DNA from: Treponema sp. | GTDB taxonomy: Bacteria; Spirochaetota; Spirochaetia; Treponematales; Treponemataceae | DNA length: 64,000 nt | Assembly (NCBI RefSeq): GCF_017430385.1 | Contig: NZ_JAFRNB010000143.1 | Coordinates: forward strand, 1-64,000 | Direction of reading: 5' to 3' | In this document: positions 35,809-46,370 of the stretch, in pieces | Layout of the letters: every line of letters starts with the position of its first letter | Numbering within the stretch: the stretch's first letter is position 1 | Position numbers and translations under genes: made by a program | The notes under the pieces: model-generated | What the model was told of the DNA's origin: nothing | What the model saw: the letters and a program-made list of their open reading frames with translations, nothing else | Database searches by the model: none

Positions 35809-37158
35809 TTATTTAGATTCTTTTTTTGCGCTTGGTGAAAGGAGCAAGTTCGTAACGATTCCCAGAATCAACGCACAGGCAACAGTGCGGATTTCGACTT
35901 TGCCGAATTTTACGACCATGCCGCCAACGCCAGTGATAAGGATTACGCTTGCAACGAAAAGATTGCGGTTCCTGCTCAAATCAACCTGCTGGAACATTTT
36001 GAGGCCGGAAACTGCGATGAATCCGTAGAGTGCGACACAAACGCCGCCCATTACGCAGCTTGGAATTGTCTCAAGGAAAGCTACGAGTGGAGTAATCAAA
36101 CTGAATCCTATACAAAGAATTGCACAGCCCCAGATTGAAACCGTTGAAGCGTTTCGTGTGATTGCGACACAGCCGATTGACTCGCCGTAAGTTGTGTTCG
36201 GACATCCGCCGAAGAGTGTTGAAATGAATGTTCCTACGCCGTCGCCAAGCAAAGTGCGTGTGAGGCCTGGATTTTCGAGCAAGTTGACGCCTACGATTGC
36301 CGAGAGGTTTTTGTGGTCTGCCAAATGCTCTGCGAAAACTACGAATGCAACCGGGACATAAGCAGCAAAGATTGTGAGAAGGTAAGTACCTGTAACGCCT
36401 TTGAGTCCTGCAGAACCGCCCAAAGCGAATGTGAACTTTGGAAGTGAGAGGAAGCTTGAGAATTTTGAGAAATCAAGCGAGGTGAGGGCAGAGTAGTTGA
36501 TTACGATGAGGCTCGGATTGTTTGTGGCATGTCCGATAATAGCAAAAATTGATGCCAGGATATAGCCAGCCAGGATTCCCTGAATGAAGGGAATGAGCTT
36601 TCCGATTTTTGAACCGTAAGTTGAGCACATCATGGTTACGAAAAGTGTGAAAAGACCGCAGATGAGGGCAACATAAGAGCTTCCGCCTTGGATATTTGAT
36701 TTCATGAGGTCGCCGATTGCATTTCCTGAGAGTGAAAGACCGATGATTGCGACTGTCGGGCCGATGATTACCGGAGGCATGATTTTATCAATCCATTTTA
36801 CTCCGAAGAATTTTACCGCAAGTGCGATGATGATGTAGACGATTCCTGCCATGAGAGAACCGATGATTAAGCCCCAGTAACCAATAGAAACTGAAGCAGC
36901 TCCGGCAAATGCAGATTGCATTGAGCCGATGAAAGCAAAAGAGCTTCCCAGGAAGACCGGGCTTGCGCTTTTTGTGAAAATCAAATAGATGAAAGTTCCG
37001 ACACCTGCGCCGAAAAGGGCTGCAGAAGCCGTAAGTCCGTTACCGACGATTGCAGGAACGGCGATTGTTGCCGCCATGACAGCCAAAAGCTGCTGAACGG
37101 CGAACAAAAAGACCTTTCCCAAGCTAGGACGGTCTTTAATTCCGTAAACTAATTCCAT
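35809..37158 (-). CDS. uraA: Uracil/xanthine permease family transporter
   Basis: 449 residues with about 14 hydrophobic segments. NAT/NCS2 family features: AVQQLLAVMAATIAVPAIVG, PVFLGSSFAFIGS, FAEHLADHKNLSAIVG and GGCPNTTYGESIGCVAITRNAS, which are typical of the uracil branch (PyrP/UraA). It probably imports uracil, matching the uracil phosphoribosyltransferase gene just upstream in the same direction. Confidence 0.92.
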   Translation of the reverse strand: MELVYGIKDRPSLGKVFLFAVQQLLAVMAATIAVPAIVGNGLTASAALFGAGVGTFIYLIFTKSASPVFLGSSFAFIGSMQSAFAGAASVSIGYWGLIIGSLMAGIVYIIIALAVKFFGVKWIDKIMPPVIIGPTVAIIGLSLSGNAIGDLMKSNIQGGSSYVALICGLFTLFVTMMCSTYGSKIGKLIPFIQGILAGYILASIFAIIGHATNNPSLIVINYSALTSLDFSKFSSFLSLPKFTFALGGSAGLKGVTGTYLLTIFAAYVPVAFVVFAEHLADHKNLSAIVGVNLLENPGLTRTLLGDGVGTFISTLFGGCPNTTYGESIGCVAITRNASTVSIWGCAILCIGFSLITPLVAFLETIPSCVMGGVCVALYGFIAVSGLKMFQQVDLSRNRNLFVASVILITGVGGMVVKFGKVEIRTVACALILGIVTNLLLSPSAKKESK

Positions 37159-37183
37159 AGAAATACCTCACTTTATTAAATTT

Positions 37184-37308
37184 CTCACAGAGGACACGGA
37201 GTTCACAGAAAAAAACTCTCTCTGTGTGCTCTTAAGCCTACGCAACACAGTTGCTTCGGAGAATCGCTAAAATTGCCATGCAATTTTTTAACGCTCCCTA
37301 TCTGTGAG
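37184..37308. repeat. Inverted repeat in the upp-uraA gap
   Basis: CTCACAGA (37184-37191) and TCTGTGAG (37301-37308) bound a 125-base segment with an additional TTCACAGA/TCTCTGTG pair and an AATTGC/GCAATT hairpin near 37270-37285. It lies between the uracil phosphoribosyltransferase gene and the permease gene. It could be a palindromic repeat unit or an attenuator; there is no U tract directly after a stem. Confidence 0.4.
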
Positions 37309-37317
37309 GAATTATTT

Positions 37318-38349
37318 TTACCCTAAAACTGTGCGCTCGATTTCGAACATCTGGCTTCGGTACAAGCTTGAAATGTTGTGACCGTAGTCTGCGAGAAGCT
37401 GGATGATGTTTCGTGCGTGTTCTTTTGTGTCACAGCCGTTGAGTCTGTCGCCTGCGTCGCCCAAGCCTGGCATGATGTATGCTTTTTCGTTCATAACAGG
37501 ATCCATCCAGAGCGTGTAGCATGTGAGGTTCGGCAAGGCGCGTGTTACCCGGATTGCGCCTTTGAGAGTGGAGATTGTGTTGAAGAAGGCGATTGATTTT
37601 GGTTTTACGCCCTGTTCCTGAAGATATTTTACGACGGTTACGAGTGAGCCGCCTGTTGCGTTCATCGGGTCAGCGAAAATCAAATCCTTTCCGTTAAGCT
37701 GCTCGATGTTGAAGAAAGATTTGTCCAAATCGAGAATGTATTCCATGTTGCTCTCGTTTTTGGTGTCGTTTCGGCTGATTTTGAAAAGTGCGAAAGGAGT
37801 GAGGTATGAATTTGATGAATATTCTTCGATTTCCTTTGAGACAATCATGCTCGGCAAAAGTGCGCCTCGGAGCATTACGCACATCACAGTGTTGTTGATT
37901 TTGTGGTCGATGTCTGGGATTTTGTGAACTGCGTAGTTCTGAACCGGGTAAGTTACCGGAGTTTTAACAATGATGTGACCTTTTTTGTCGGTCTTTTGGT
38001 TGATATAAGCCATGCGGAAAAGCATTTCGTAAGCCCGCTGGCTGTAATACATGAATTCCTGATGGTCAGTCTGTTCGTCGCGGAGTTTTGAAATAACCCG
38101 GCTTGCTTCGGCCTGTGCCTGCTGCTCAGTCTCAAAAGAATAGACTTTGATGTTAGGATGCTTGCGACAAATGCTGTGCATTTCATGACCCATTTTGTCA
38201 TAACCTTCAATGATTTTTTCCTTATCAACAGGGTCAAATGACTTCATTGTTTCCTTGAACATTTCGTCAAGGCGTTTCAAATCGGCAGTATCCTCGTTTG
38301 TGAGATAGCCGTCCAAATCTTCTGCTTTAAGAATGATTTTGTTTCCCAT
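37318..38349 (-). CDS. upp: Uracil phosphoribosyltransferase with N-terminal extension
   Basis: 343 residues. The C-terminal ~210 residues hold the UPRTase hallmarks: the PRPP loop [12 protein letters not shown] and the uracil-binding [12 protein letters not shown]. Residues 1-~130 are an extra helical, charged domain not present in the common ~210-residue enzyme. It salvages uracil to UMP using PRPP, and the neighbouring UraA supplies uracil. SD AGGAG lies 6 nt before the ATG. It could also bind RNA or another base, but the active-site motifs argue for UPRTase. Confidence 0.88.
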   Translation of the reverse strand: MGNKIILKAEDLDGYLTNEDTADLKRLDEMFKETMKSFDPVDKEKIIEGYDKMGHEMHSICRKHPNIKVYSFETEQQAQAEASRVISKLRDEQTDHQEFMYYSQRAYEMLFRMAYINQKTDKKGHIIVKTPVTYPVQNYAVHKIPDIDHKINNTVMCVMLRGALLPSMIVSKEIEEYSSNSYLTPFALFKISRNDTKNESNMEYILDLDKSFFNIEQLNGKDLIFADPMNATGGSLVTVVKYLQEQGVKPKSIAFFNTISTLKGAIRVTRALPNLTCYTLWMDPVMNEKAYIMPGLGDAGDRLNGCDTKEHARNIIQLLADYGHNISSLYRSQMFEIERTVLG

Positions 38350-38357
38350 TTTTACTC

Positions 38358-39503
38358 CTATTTTTCAAGTAGATATTTTACGATTTTTGAAACATCTGTG
38401 TCCAGCGAAAGATGGCATCGGTCCGTGCACGAGCGGTATGACTCATCACTTGAAAAAATCTCGTTGATTTTTCGGAAGATGTCAGCTGAGTGCCTGATAA
38501 AAAAGCCTGCCTTGTTGCGGACGACAAATCGCATGTCACCAAGTTCCTGACCGTGAATGTATGTGTTGATGATGACAGGTTTTCGGAGCGAGACGATTTC
38601 CATTACAGTGGAAGCACCGGCCTTTGAGACAACCAAATCACTCATCTTTATGAGGCTGTCCATAAAATCTACGAAGCCAAAAACATGAAGGTCGAGGCGG
38701 CTGTTTGCCTTTGCCAAAATATTGAGGGAACGGCGCAACGGTTTGTTCCTTCCGCAGACAACGGCAACGGAAAAATCGGCCTTGTGAAGTATGCACTGGT
38801 TTATGATTTTGAGAGTGCCTGGCAATCCTTCGCCGCCACCCGCAAGCAGAACCAGCTTTTTTTTGGAATCGAAGCCGAATTTCTGCCTGAGAGCAAGTTT
38901 TTCGGAATCAGAGACGACTGTGCGGTATTTTTTGTTGAGAAGGAAGGGCATGACCCTGACATTTTCCGGCGGAACCTTGCATTCTTTGATTGCAAACTGC
39001 CTGAATTCCTCGGAGTAAACGATGTAATCAAGCTTTTTATTGTAAAACCACGCGTGAGGGCCTGTGAAAGGATCGGTGGCAATTACTGTAAGCCGAATAT
39101 TTTTGTCAACGGCTTTAATCGCATCGTAAATGGAAGGAGAAAGGGCGAAGTGAAAGCTGACGACATCAGTGATTTTCTTTTCGCGGATAAGTTTTTTGAG
39201 CCGCCCAAGGCTCTGGAATTTTATTGAGTAGCGGACTAATTTTTGAAAAGCCGGATATTTTCCGAGACCGTAAATTACAGGCCAGGCACCATGAATATAA
39301 TTACATGCAAGCCCGTAAGATTTTTCGAGTAATTTATGAGAAATATGTTCCTTTTCTGAAAAACCGTTCTGCATCTCAATCTGAACGGATGGGTCGTATT
39401 CGAGCATGGCATCCCGTAAAACACGAGCCTGCGCAATATGGCCGTTACCTGTATTCAGATAAATAAACATGAACCGTCTGTCAGAATTTGTATTATCGTC
39501 CAT
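38358..39503 (-). CDS. MurG/MGDG synthase-like glycosyltransferase
   Basis: 381 residues from the ATG at 39503. GT-B fold of the MGDG synthase type: N-terminal [16 protein letters not shown] with [10 protein letters not shown], and a C-terminal donor site [11 protein letters not shown] and [24 protein letters not shown]. Related enzymes add galactose or glucose to diacylglycerol, so a membrane glycolipid role is likely, with substrate unproven. It lies 8 bases upstream of upp in the same direction. Confidence 0.82.
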   Translation of the reverse strand: MDDNTNSDRRFMFIYLNTGNGHIAQARVLRDAMLEYDPSVQIEMQNGFSEKEHISHKLLEKSYGLACNYIHGAWPVIYGLGKYPAFQKLVRYSIKFQSLGRLKKLIREKKITDVVSFHFALSPSIYDAIKAVDKNIRLTVIATDPFTGPHAWFYNKKLDYIVYSEEFRQFAIKECKVPPENVRVMPFLLNKKYRTVVSDSEKLALRQKFGFDSKKKLVLLAGGGEGLPGTLKIINQCILHKADFSVAVVCGRNKPLRRSLNILAKANSRLDLHVFGFVDFMDSLIKMSDLVVSKAGASTVMEIVSLRKPVIINTYIHGQELGDMRFVVRNKAGFFIRHSADIFRKINEIFSSDESYRSCTDRCHLSLDTDVSKIVKYLLEK

Positions 39504-39639
39504 CAAAAAGCCCAAAATTAAATCTATTAAGTATAAACCAAGAGGGGGGAACTGTCTAGTTGTAAAGCAAAGTTACGCTAGGAAATAGCAGTCATTTCAC
39601 AGGCAAGGATGGTTCTCTGAAAATTTACTGAAATTTTAA

Positions 39640-39668
39640 TTGCAGAAACTAACCTCTAGTGTTATCAT
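39640..39668 (+). promoter_or_regulatory. Promoter of the membrane GGDEF-EAL gene
   Basis: TTGCAG (39640-39645), 17-nt spacer, TATCAT (39663-39668), followed by GGAG and the TTG start at 39688. Confidence 0.6.
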
Positions 39669-39687
39669 ATAAACATTGGAGAGCATC

Positions 39688-41640
39688 TTGGAAAAATCCA
39701 ATTCTTTTCTAAAAAAGAATCTCAGACAGCTGAAAAAACTGCTCGGTCTCAACGGATTCGGCGATTCATTCAAACATTATATTGATATTGACAACGCTCA
39801 TGCCGGAATGGTAATTTCCTCAATCGTCATGGCTCTTGAACTTTACATGATTTTTTATGTATTGTTCATCGCGTTCTTTGGGGCAAAATCCCGCTCGCTT
39901 CTTTGGATTGCCCAGCATTTGACTGCCTATATAATTCTTTTTCTTGGTGCGCTTTCTCTATTTATCTTTTCACGCCGATTCAGCCTTGGCAAAACCCAAA
40001 ACCGAAAAATGGGTAAATTCCTCATGCTTGCTTTCGCTGCCCTAAATCTTTCGTTCGGAATCTACATCTCATATCTTGATTACCAGAAAGGCGAGCACAT
40101 CTTAAATTTCATCACCATGGAAATTTTCATCACAGGGCTTCTAATCTGGCGGCCAGCTGTTTCAATCGCGATGGTCACTCTTTCTTTTATTTTCTTCTAT
40201 TATCTCTGTGATTCTGCAATTTCGGCCACTTATGCCACAAAAATGAATCTTTTTACGACATGGCTTGCAATAGTCGTCACCACGGTCAGCCGTTTCCATC
40301 AGAAAGTCCGTGAAATCCGAAAATCCGAGCGTATCGAGAATGTAAATGCTTACCTCGGTGAAATTTCGGTCACAGATGAAATAACTGGAATCGGCAACAT
40401 GCTGTCATTCAGAAACAGGGTAGGTGAAATCCGCAACACTAATAAGGAAGAATTTCTTTCGCGGATTTTTCTTTTCCTGGACATCGTGAATTTTAAAAGC
40501 TACAACGAAAGGCACGGTTTTGATGAGGGCAGCCGTTTTTTAAGCACCATCGCACACAAAATCCTTTACACTTTCCCGAACGATCCTGTAGCCCGATTCT
40601 CTGACGACCATTTCGTGATTTTTCCAAAGCATGATAAACTCCTCCAAGAAAAGCTGGCATCAATCCGAAAAAGCATTATCATTGCCGATAATGAAGTAAA
40701 GCTTGGTCTAAAAGTCGGTTCCTACATTCCAGAAGATGTTTCTTGCCACACGAATACCGCATGTGACTTCGCTCGTTATGCCTGCGAGACCATCAAAAAG
40801 AAATATGAACTCGATTACTGTGAATATACAACCGCAAGTGCAGAAGATTTTGCCCGAAAACAATATGTAATCAACAACATAGACAAAGCACTTGCGCAGG
40901 GCTATATCAAGGTTTTTTATCAGCCAGTAGTTCTTGCCGAAGACGGAACTTTGTGCGGATTTGAAGCTCTTGCCCGCTGGATTGATCCAAATTACGGATT
41001 CATGCCGCCGTACACATTTATTCCAGTTCTCGAAGAATACAGGCAGATTCACAAACTTGACGCATACATTCTCAAAGAGGTCTGCGAGGATATTCTTTTG
41101 GCTCCAAAGCGAAATGTTCCTGTTTTTCCAATTTCTGTCAATTTTTCAAAGATTGATTTTGAGCTTATGGATATCGAAAAGCTGCTTTCGGAGAATGTAG
41201 AGGCAAAAAATATCGACAAAAATCTGATTCATATTGAAGTCACGGAGAGCGCGCTTTCACAGAATGACGAAAAGCTAAGAAAAACCCTGCATATCTTAAA
41301 ATCAAAGAATTATTCTCTGTGGCTTGATGATTTTGGTTCCGGCTATTCAGGCTTGAATCTGCTCAAAGAATACGACTTCGACATGATGAAAATAGACATG
41401 GCTTTCCTCAATAATTTCAATGAGAATCCAAAAAGCCGTCCGATTCTCAAAAATATAATTTCACTCGCACAGGATATAGGGATGAAAACTCTATCCGAAG
41501 GTGTTGAAACAAAAGAAGAATTTGAATTCCTGCGCAAAATTGGCTGTGAAAAAATTCAAGGATTCCTTTTCGGCCGTCCGATGCCAAAAGAAGAAGCCAT
41601 CGAAAAAATTCTCAACGGCACTCTCAGCATAAAAAAGTAA
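39688..41640 (+). CDS. Membrane GGDEF-EAL c-di-GMP phosphodiesterase
   Basis: 650 residues. The chosen start is TTG at 39688, 6 nt after GGAG; another TTG four codons upstream overlaps the SD. Residues ~45-210 are six or so hydrophobic segments. The GGDEF domain is degenerate (ARFSDDHFVIF in place of RxGGDEF), so it is probably regulatory. The EAL domain is intact: GFEALARW, IEVTESAL, WLDDFGSGYSG, MMKIDMAFL and SEGVETKEEF. It should hydrolyse c-di-GMP in response to a membrane signal. A paralogue lies at 55824-57785. Confidence 0.9.
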   Translation: MEKSNSFLKKNLRQLKKLLGLNGFGDSFKHYIDIDNAHAGMVISSIVMALELYMIFYVLFIAFFGAKSRSLLWIAQHLTAYIILFLGALSLFIFSRRFSLGKTQNRKMGKFLMLAFAALNLSFGIYISYLDYQKGEHILNFITMEIFITGLLIWRPAVSIAMVTLSFIFFYYLCDSAISATYATKMNLFTTWLAIVVTTVSRFHQKVREIRKSERIENVNAYLGEISVTDEITGIGNMLSFRNRVGEIRNTNKEEFLSRIFLFLDIVNFKSYNERHGFDEGSRFLSTIAHKILYTFPNDPVARFSDDHFVIFPKHDKLLQEKLASIRKSIIIADNEVKLGLKVGSYIPEDVSCHTNTACDFARYACETIKKKYELDYCEYTTASAEDFARKQYVINNIDKALAQGYIKVFYQPVVLAEDGTLCGFEALARWIDPNYGFMPPYTFIPVLEEYRQIHKLDAYILKEVCEDILLAPKRNVPVFPISVNFSKIDFELMDIEKLLSENVEAKNIDKNLIHIEVTESALSQNDEKLRKTLHILKSKNYSLWLDDFGSGYSGLNLLKEYDFDMMKIDMAFLNNFNENPKSRPILKNIISLAQDIGMKTLSEGVETKEEFEFLRKIGCEKIQGFLFGRPMPKEEAIEKILNGTLSIKK

Positions 41641-41656
41641 AAAGGAAGCCCCCGCC

Positions 41657-41685
41657 TTGTAAATGCTTTCTTAACTCTTTATAAT
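41657..41685 (+). promoter_or_regulatory. Promoter of tcdA
   Basis: TTGTAA (41657-41662), 17-nt spacer, TATAAT (41680-41685), then a ~37-base leader with AAAGGA before the ATG at 41729. Confidence 0.7.
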
Positions 41686-41728
41686 AGCATACTTGCTCAA
41701 TAGGCAGATTTTTTGAAAAGGAATTTTT

Positions 41729-42508
41729 ATGAACAATTATCAGTTTGCGCGAACCAGACTTACATTCGGAAAAGAGAATATGGAAAAGCTCTATAACGCC
41801 CGCGTGATTGTTTTTGGAATCGGCGGGGTAGGAAGCTATGTCGTTGAGGCTCTGGTGCGTTCTGGAATCGGTGCGATTGATATTGTTGATGACGATAAAA
41901 TTTGCCTTACAAATCTTAACCGCCAGCTTTACGCGCTTCGTTCTACAATCGGAAAAGACAAAGTTGATGTTGCGGAGGAACGAATCCATGATATTAACCC
42001 GGACTGCAAGGTTACAAAATGGAAGACTTTCTTCATGCCAGACACGGCCGACCAGTTTGATTTTTCACAGTATGATTATATTGTAGATTGCATTGATACT
42101 GTGACTGGAAAGCTTGAAATTGTCACTCGCGCTAAGGCTCTTAAAAAGCCGGTTATCAGCTGCATGGGTGCGGGTAACAAAGTTGATCCGAGCAAGCTCA
42201 AAGTTGCGGACATTACGCGCACTTCTGTCTGTCCGCTTGCCCGCGTTATGCGAAATGAATTGAAAAAACGTCGGATTAAAAGATTGAAGGTTGTTTTTTC
42301 AACAGAAACTGCAATTCCACCCAAAACAGATGATGCAGATTCTGACTTTGAAGACACTTCCGGCACAACACCAGCACGGCAAGGCACTTCCAAAAAACAG
42401 GCACCGGGAAGCAACGCCTTTGTTCCTTCTGCCGCAGGAATGATGATTGCTGCAGAAGTTATAAAAGATTTGACTCAGTTCCATGTAACGGATTTGTTTA
42501 AGGAATAA
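41729..42508 (+). CDS. tcdA: tRNA t6A dehydratase (ThiF/E1-like)
   Basis: 259-residue E1-like protein: FGIGGVGSYVVEALVRSGIG nucleotide-binding loop, DDDKICLTNLNRQLYAL, VDCIDTVTGKLEIV and KPVISCMGAGNKVDPSKLKVADITRTSVCPLARVM-type TcdA features. It converts t6A to its cyclic form at position 37 of tRNAs reading ANN codons. A Ser/Thr/Asp-rich insertion around residues 205-230 (TDDADSDFEDTSG) precedes a C-terminal helix. Confidence 0.92.
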   Translation: MNNYQFARTRLTFGKENMEKLYNARVIVFGIGGVGSYVVEALVRSGIGAIDIVDDDKICLTNLNRQLYALRSTIGKDKVDVAEERIHDINPDCKVTKWKTFFMPDTADQFDFSQYDYIVDCIDTVTGKLEIVTRAKALKKPVISCMGAGNKVDPSKLKVADITRTSVCPLARVMRNELKKRRIKRLKVVFSTETAIPPKTDDADSDFEDTSGTTPARQGTSKKQAPGSNAFVPSAAGMMIAAEVIKDLTQFHVTDLFKE

Positions 42509-42520
42509 ACCTGTCAAAAA

Positions 42521-43807
42521 TTAATACTTTCCGTAGCAGGAGATTGCTTCGTCTACGCTTTGATTTCCCAAAAGCACCTGGTATGCCGCATTTCTGAGCT
42601 GGGAATATGTGTTGTCAAGGATTCCAATTTCCAGCTGATAAAGATGCTCCGTATTTTCCAATGGCGCATAAACGTCATCAAAAGAGTAGACTGTTGAGCA
42701 GGTGATGAGTCGCTTTATCTTTGCAAGATTATTAAGTTCTTCTGTCCTTAAAAGGAAGCGCATAAATTCGTTTGCCATTTCAAGATTCTTGCCGTTTTTG
42801 TTTACGGAAAATTCTATTGAAGGAACCTGCAGAACAGCCCCGCCTTTTTCCATCACAGGAACTGCGCAAAAACTGTATTTAAATGGATTATTCGTAAAAG
42901 GCTCTGATAAAACCTCGCGCTTTTTTGTGCCGGAAACGATATCGGCGGAAGCAAGCATCATCGGAACATCACCTTCAAAAAAACGCATGATTACGGCTGA
43001 ATAATTGTCTTTAATCCTGCTACATTCTTCTAAATCCATAAAACCTTGCTTCTTAAAACTTTCAACTAATTCGAGAGTCGTTCGCATGTATTCACCAGCC
43101 TGCGAATCAAGTTTATTCAGTTTTGAAATCGCATCGGGCTTGTGCATGACTTCTTTTGTAAAAAATGGAAAAATCAAAGAACCCATAATTGAATTTGCAG
43201 AATTTTCTGCAAGAATCAGGCTTTTATATCCTGCACCCTTGAATTTCTGGCAGGCTTCAATCAATTGCTGCCAAGTTCTTGGAATTGCGATTTTTTCTTT
43301 TTTGAATAAATCTTCATTTACAAGCATTCCGTTTGCGGCGCACAAAACCGGCACCATCGGAATTGAGCCGTCAGCCAGAGGGAACAAAAGCTTTTGATTT
43401 ACGGCAGAAAGTTCAATTCCTGTGTTTTTTGAGTCTGCAAGATTTTCTGCGTTTTCAAGGAGCGGATTGTAATTCGATTTATCCAGCATCCACGGAAAAG
43501 TCATGAAAATATCCGGGGCATTTTGGCTGGCGAGGGTCGTAGAAATTGATTTTTTATAATTATCCAGATAAGTGTAGGCAAGCTCGACATTCGGGTAAAA
43601 CTCATTAAAGCGGTCAAATTCAGCTTCAAGGGCTTCAAAATTCTGGTAGCGGCCAGCAATTTCTATTTTGCATTTAGTCTGTGTATCAAGGCGGGGAACA
43701 AAGGCAGTTTCTTTTGTGTGCTTATTGCAGGAAACAATCTCCAGGCTCACAATAGCGCAAAAAATCAAAATGGAGCAGCTTTTTACCAGTCTGAGTTTAT
43801 TTTTCAT
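42521..43807 (-). CDS. Orphan extracellular solute-binding lipoprotein, family 1
   Basis: 428 residues from the ATG at 43807 (AGAGGA upstream); lipobox IVSC, Cys27. Family 1 (MalE-type) binding protein: FDRFNEFYPNVELAY, APDIFMTFPWMLD, IAIPRTWQQLIEACQKFK and FFEGDVPMMLASADI. No permease or ATPase gene is nearby; instead it directly follows the hybrid kinase (15 bases after its stop) and the HPt gene. This suggests it serves as the periplasmic ligand receptor of the kinase, in the manner of LuxP or of sugar-sensing two-component systems (inference). Confidence 0.85.
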   Translation of the reverse strand: MKNKLRLVKSCSILIFCAIVSLEIVSCNKHTKETAFVPRLDTQTKCKIEIAGRYQNFEALEAEFDRFNEFYPNVELAYTYLDNYKKSISTTLASQNAPDIFMTFPWMLDKSNYNPLLENAENLADSKNTGIELSAVNQKLLFPLADGSIPMVPVLCAANGMLVNEDLFKKEKIAIPRTWQQLIEACQKFKGAGYKSLILAENSANSIMGSLIFPFFTKEVMHKPDAISKLNKLDSQAGEYMRTTLELVESFKKQGFMDLEECSRIKDNYSAVIMRFFEGDVPMMLASADIVSGTKKREVLSEPFTNNPFKYSFCAVPVMEKGGAVLQVPSIEFSVNKNGKNLEMANEFMRFLLRTEELNNLAKIKRLITCSTVYSFDDVYAPLENTEHLYQLEIGILDNTYSQLRNAAYQVLLGNQSVDEAISCYGKY

Positions 43808-43822
43808 AATCATTCCTCTCAT

Positions 43823-46015
43823 TTATTGCTTAGCCTTGCGGATTTTTTTGAGTTCGCGGACAACATTATTTATATCAATCGGTTTTGCGATATGGCCGTT
43901 CATTCCGGCATCAAAACATTCTGCCACATTTTCAGAGAAGGCGTCGGCTGTCATTGCAATAATCGGAATTGTCGCCGTGTATGGATTTTCGAGCTTTCGG
44001 ATTTCGCGGGTCGCTTCAAGTCCGTTCATGACCGGCATCTGAATATCCATAAAGACGACATCAAATTCTCCGGCCTGACTGTCACGGAGCGTATCAACTG
44101 CGACTTTTCCGTTTTCTGCACGCCTGCATTTAATCCCGCACATTTCAAGAAGGGTAGAAATAATTTCCCAGTTTACATCCATGTCTTCTACGACAAGAAT
44201 TTTCATTTCTGTCAAATCAGAATCATTTTCTTCCTGAGATGCCGCATTCTTTTCTGTTTCTGAAACCTCTAGCTCAAGCGTTACGGTAAAGGTTGTTCCT
44301 TCGCCTTCCTTGCTCTGGCACTCAATTTTTCCGCCCATCAGATCAACCATTTTTTTTGTGATGGCAAGCCCAAGTCCTGTTCCCTGAATTGTATTGATGC
44401 GGCTGTCTGTCTGGCGCATGAAAGGCTCGTACATAATTTCCATAAAACTCTCAGACATGCCGATACCTGTATCCGAAACTTTATACACGAGCTTTATGAA
44501 TCCTTCTTTGTCACCCGCTTCTTCACTCAAATCAACGTAAACCTGTCCGTTGTCGGGTGTATATTTTATTGCATTGGACAGGATATTTATAAAAACCTGA
44601 TTTATTCGAAGCTGATCTGCATAAAGATATTTCTGTGTGATGTTGTTTTTATTGAACCTGAAATCAATATTTTTCTGCCTTATCATTGGAAGCACCATGT
44701 TTTCAAGATTTTCAGCCAAATCACTGATGGAAAAGCGCACTGGAGAAAGACTGATGTTTCCGTGCTCCACTTTTGAAATGTCCAGAATATCATTTATGAG
44801 CGTGAGAAGATGATTGCTTGCGAGCTTGATTTTATGGAGATTATCCGAAACTGATTTTGAATCCCCGATGTTTTTTTCTGCAATTGTCGTAAGGCCGATA
44901 ATCGCATTCATCGGAGTGCGGATGTCATGAGACATTGTTGAAAGGAAGACTGTTTTGGCTTTGTTTGCAAAATCAGCTTCTTTTGCAGTGGCGGCAAGCT
45001 TCCTGTTGAATCTCATAATTACCAGAATATCAAAGGCAAGAAGAATCATGAGACAGATTGAAACCACAATAACCAGCGGCCAGTCGATATTATTTTTTGT
45101 TATGTCTTTGAGCGGAATGTAGGTGAGGAGAGTCCAGTCGAAGGATGTGTTAACCGGAATATGAACTATAAGGCAGTTTTCCGCTTTTGAGTTGTGCATT
45201 GTGAACATTCCGGTTTCATGAATTTTTGACTTTAGATTGTCAAAATCTTCCTTATTAATCTGATTGTACGATTTGTAGAATTCGAAGAAGTTTGAGTTTT
45301 TGAAGGATTTTCCTTTTAAGATGTAGTTTCCTTTTGACTCAATCATTGAAATCTGCGCGTCGCTGTATTTTTCGGAAGGAAAAGCCCATTTGCTTGCAAT
45401 CGTTTCAACTGGAATTACGCGCATAAGAACTGCTTTTTCAAATTTTGAGGACTTGCTTTTGCTCGTGCTAGTTTCGCTCGCGGCCAAGTTTTTATTGTTG
45501 GCGGAATCTGCCTCATCAACTCTGAGTTCCAGAAGGTCGCAGAAAGCGATGGACTGAATGCCGTTCATCGGGTTTGTGTAGGAGCGGGTGACGCGAATCT
45601 GGTCTTTCTGGCCGAGAAGTTCATTCAGCGAAGAAAAAATATCTATTTCCTGGTAAGAAACTGTAAATTCTGCGGGATTATCGATTTTGGGTTTGTTGGA
45701 ATAGCCCGTAAAAGAATCAAGCCGGATAATATGTGCTGAAATATTCTGAATGCGCTGGGCAACTTTCAAGTAAGACATTGCTTCGTTCATATTCATTTTG
45801 CGGCTGTTTATACATGCTGCCCAGGAATCACAAAGTCTCTGCTCACCTTCCAGATAATTTGTCGTTACCTTCTCCATACCGATCGACATGGTCATAAAGT
45901 TTTCGGTATTGTAGGCTTTCATTGACGCGCTCTGTTTCCTGGCATAGAGCACGACAAAGAAAATTGAAAAGATTACAATCAGAAAGTTTGTGATTATTAT
46001 CAGACCTTTTTTCAT
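43823..46015 (-). CDS. Hybrid sensor histidine kinase with receiver domain
   Basis: 730 residues. TM helix at residues ~5-25, periplasmic sensor ~30-325 (dCache-like length), second TM ~327-345, HisKA with [16 protein letters not shown] (phospho-His), HATPase with [22 protein letters not shown] and GTGLGLAI, and a C-terminal REC domain with [21 protein letters not shown] and the conserved Lys in HIAKPID. Phosphate should pass His-Asp-HPt to a response regulator; the HPt gene lies 3 bases upstream and REC-EAL beyond it. Confidence 0.93.
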   Translation of the reverse strand: MKKGLIIITNFLIVIFSIFFVVLYARKQSASMKAYNTENFMTMSIGMEKVTTNYLEGEQRLCDSWAACINSRKMNMNEAMSYLKVAQRIQNISAHIIRLDSFTGYSNKPKIDNPAEFTVSYQEIDIFSSLNELLGQKDQIRVTRSYTNPMNGIQSIAFCDLLELRVDEADSANNKNLAASETSTSKSKSSKFEKAVLMRVIPVETIASKWAFPSEKYSDAQISMIESKGNYILKGKSFKNSNFFEFYKSYNQINKEDFDNLKSKIHETGMFTMHNSKAENCLIVHIPVNTSFDWTLLTYIPLKDITKNNIDWPLVIVVSICLMILLAFDILVIMRFNRKLAATAKEADFANKAKTVFLSTMSHDIRTPMNAIIGLTTIAEKNIGDSKSVSDNLHKIKLASNHLLTLINDILDISKVEHGNISLSPVRFSISDLAENLENMVLPMIRQKNIDFRFNKNNITQKYLYADQLRINQVFINILSNAIKYTPDNGQVYVDLSEEAGDKEGFIKLVYKVSDTGIGMSESFMEIMYEPFMRQTDSRINTIQGTGLGLAITKKMVDLMGGKIECQSKEGEGTTFTVTLELEVSETEKNAASQEENDSDLTEMKILVVEDMDVNWEIISTLLEMCGIKCRRAENGKVAVDTLRDSQAGEFDVVFMDIQMPVMNGLEATREIRKLENPYTATIPIIAMTADAFSENVAECFDAGMNGHIAKPIDINNVVRELKKIRKAKQ

Positions 46016-46018
46016 TGC

Positions 46019-46354
46019 TTAACTACCCGAAATTTTTGAGCGGATTGCAAGAATATCTGAATACATTGCCGGATAATCTGCTTCTTCCGTATTGCGGAGT
46101 TTTTCTGTTAGTGCCGAAAGAGCTTCATACAGCGGCGTGATTGCAAGATTCCCGATAACGCCTTTGAGAGCGTGACAAAGTTCAAAGGCTTTCTGTAAAT
46201 CATTGGAGGCAAGGACTGATCCCAGTTCTTCAAACTTTGCGTCGTTAAGTCCCATGTTCACAAGCTTAAGATACAAATCTTCTTTTCCAAGACAGCGGGA
46301 AAGGCCTGTTTCGATATCCGTGCCGTTATTTCTTAAAATTTCAAGCGTAATCAT
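46019..46354 (-). CDS. HPt phosphotransfer protein
   Basis: 111 residues from the ATG of MITLEILRNNG, behind GGGGG. Four-helix HPt domain with the phosphoacceptor His in LCHALKGVIGNLA (HxLKG motif). It sits between the REC-EAL gene and the hybrid kinase with short spacing, so it most likely relays phosphate between them. Confidence 0.85.
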   Translation of the reverse strand: MITLEILRNNGTDIETGLSRCLGKEDLYLKLVNMGLNDAKFEELGSVLASNDLQKAFELCHALKGVIGNLAITPLYEALSALTEKLRNTEEADYPAMYSDILAIRSKISGS

Positions 46355-46370
46355 ACAGCCCCCAGAAATC

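Noticed and set aside
38685-39227. 180-codon + strand frame inside the glycosyltransferase gene
   Set aside because: It is the antisense shadow of a well-supported gene; the residues show no family signal.
39541-39639. Regulatory RNA before the membrane GGDEF-EAL gene
   Set aside because: No stable stem or terminator was seen; only a promoter near 39640-39668 is supported.
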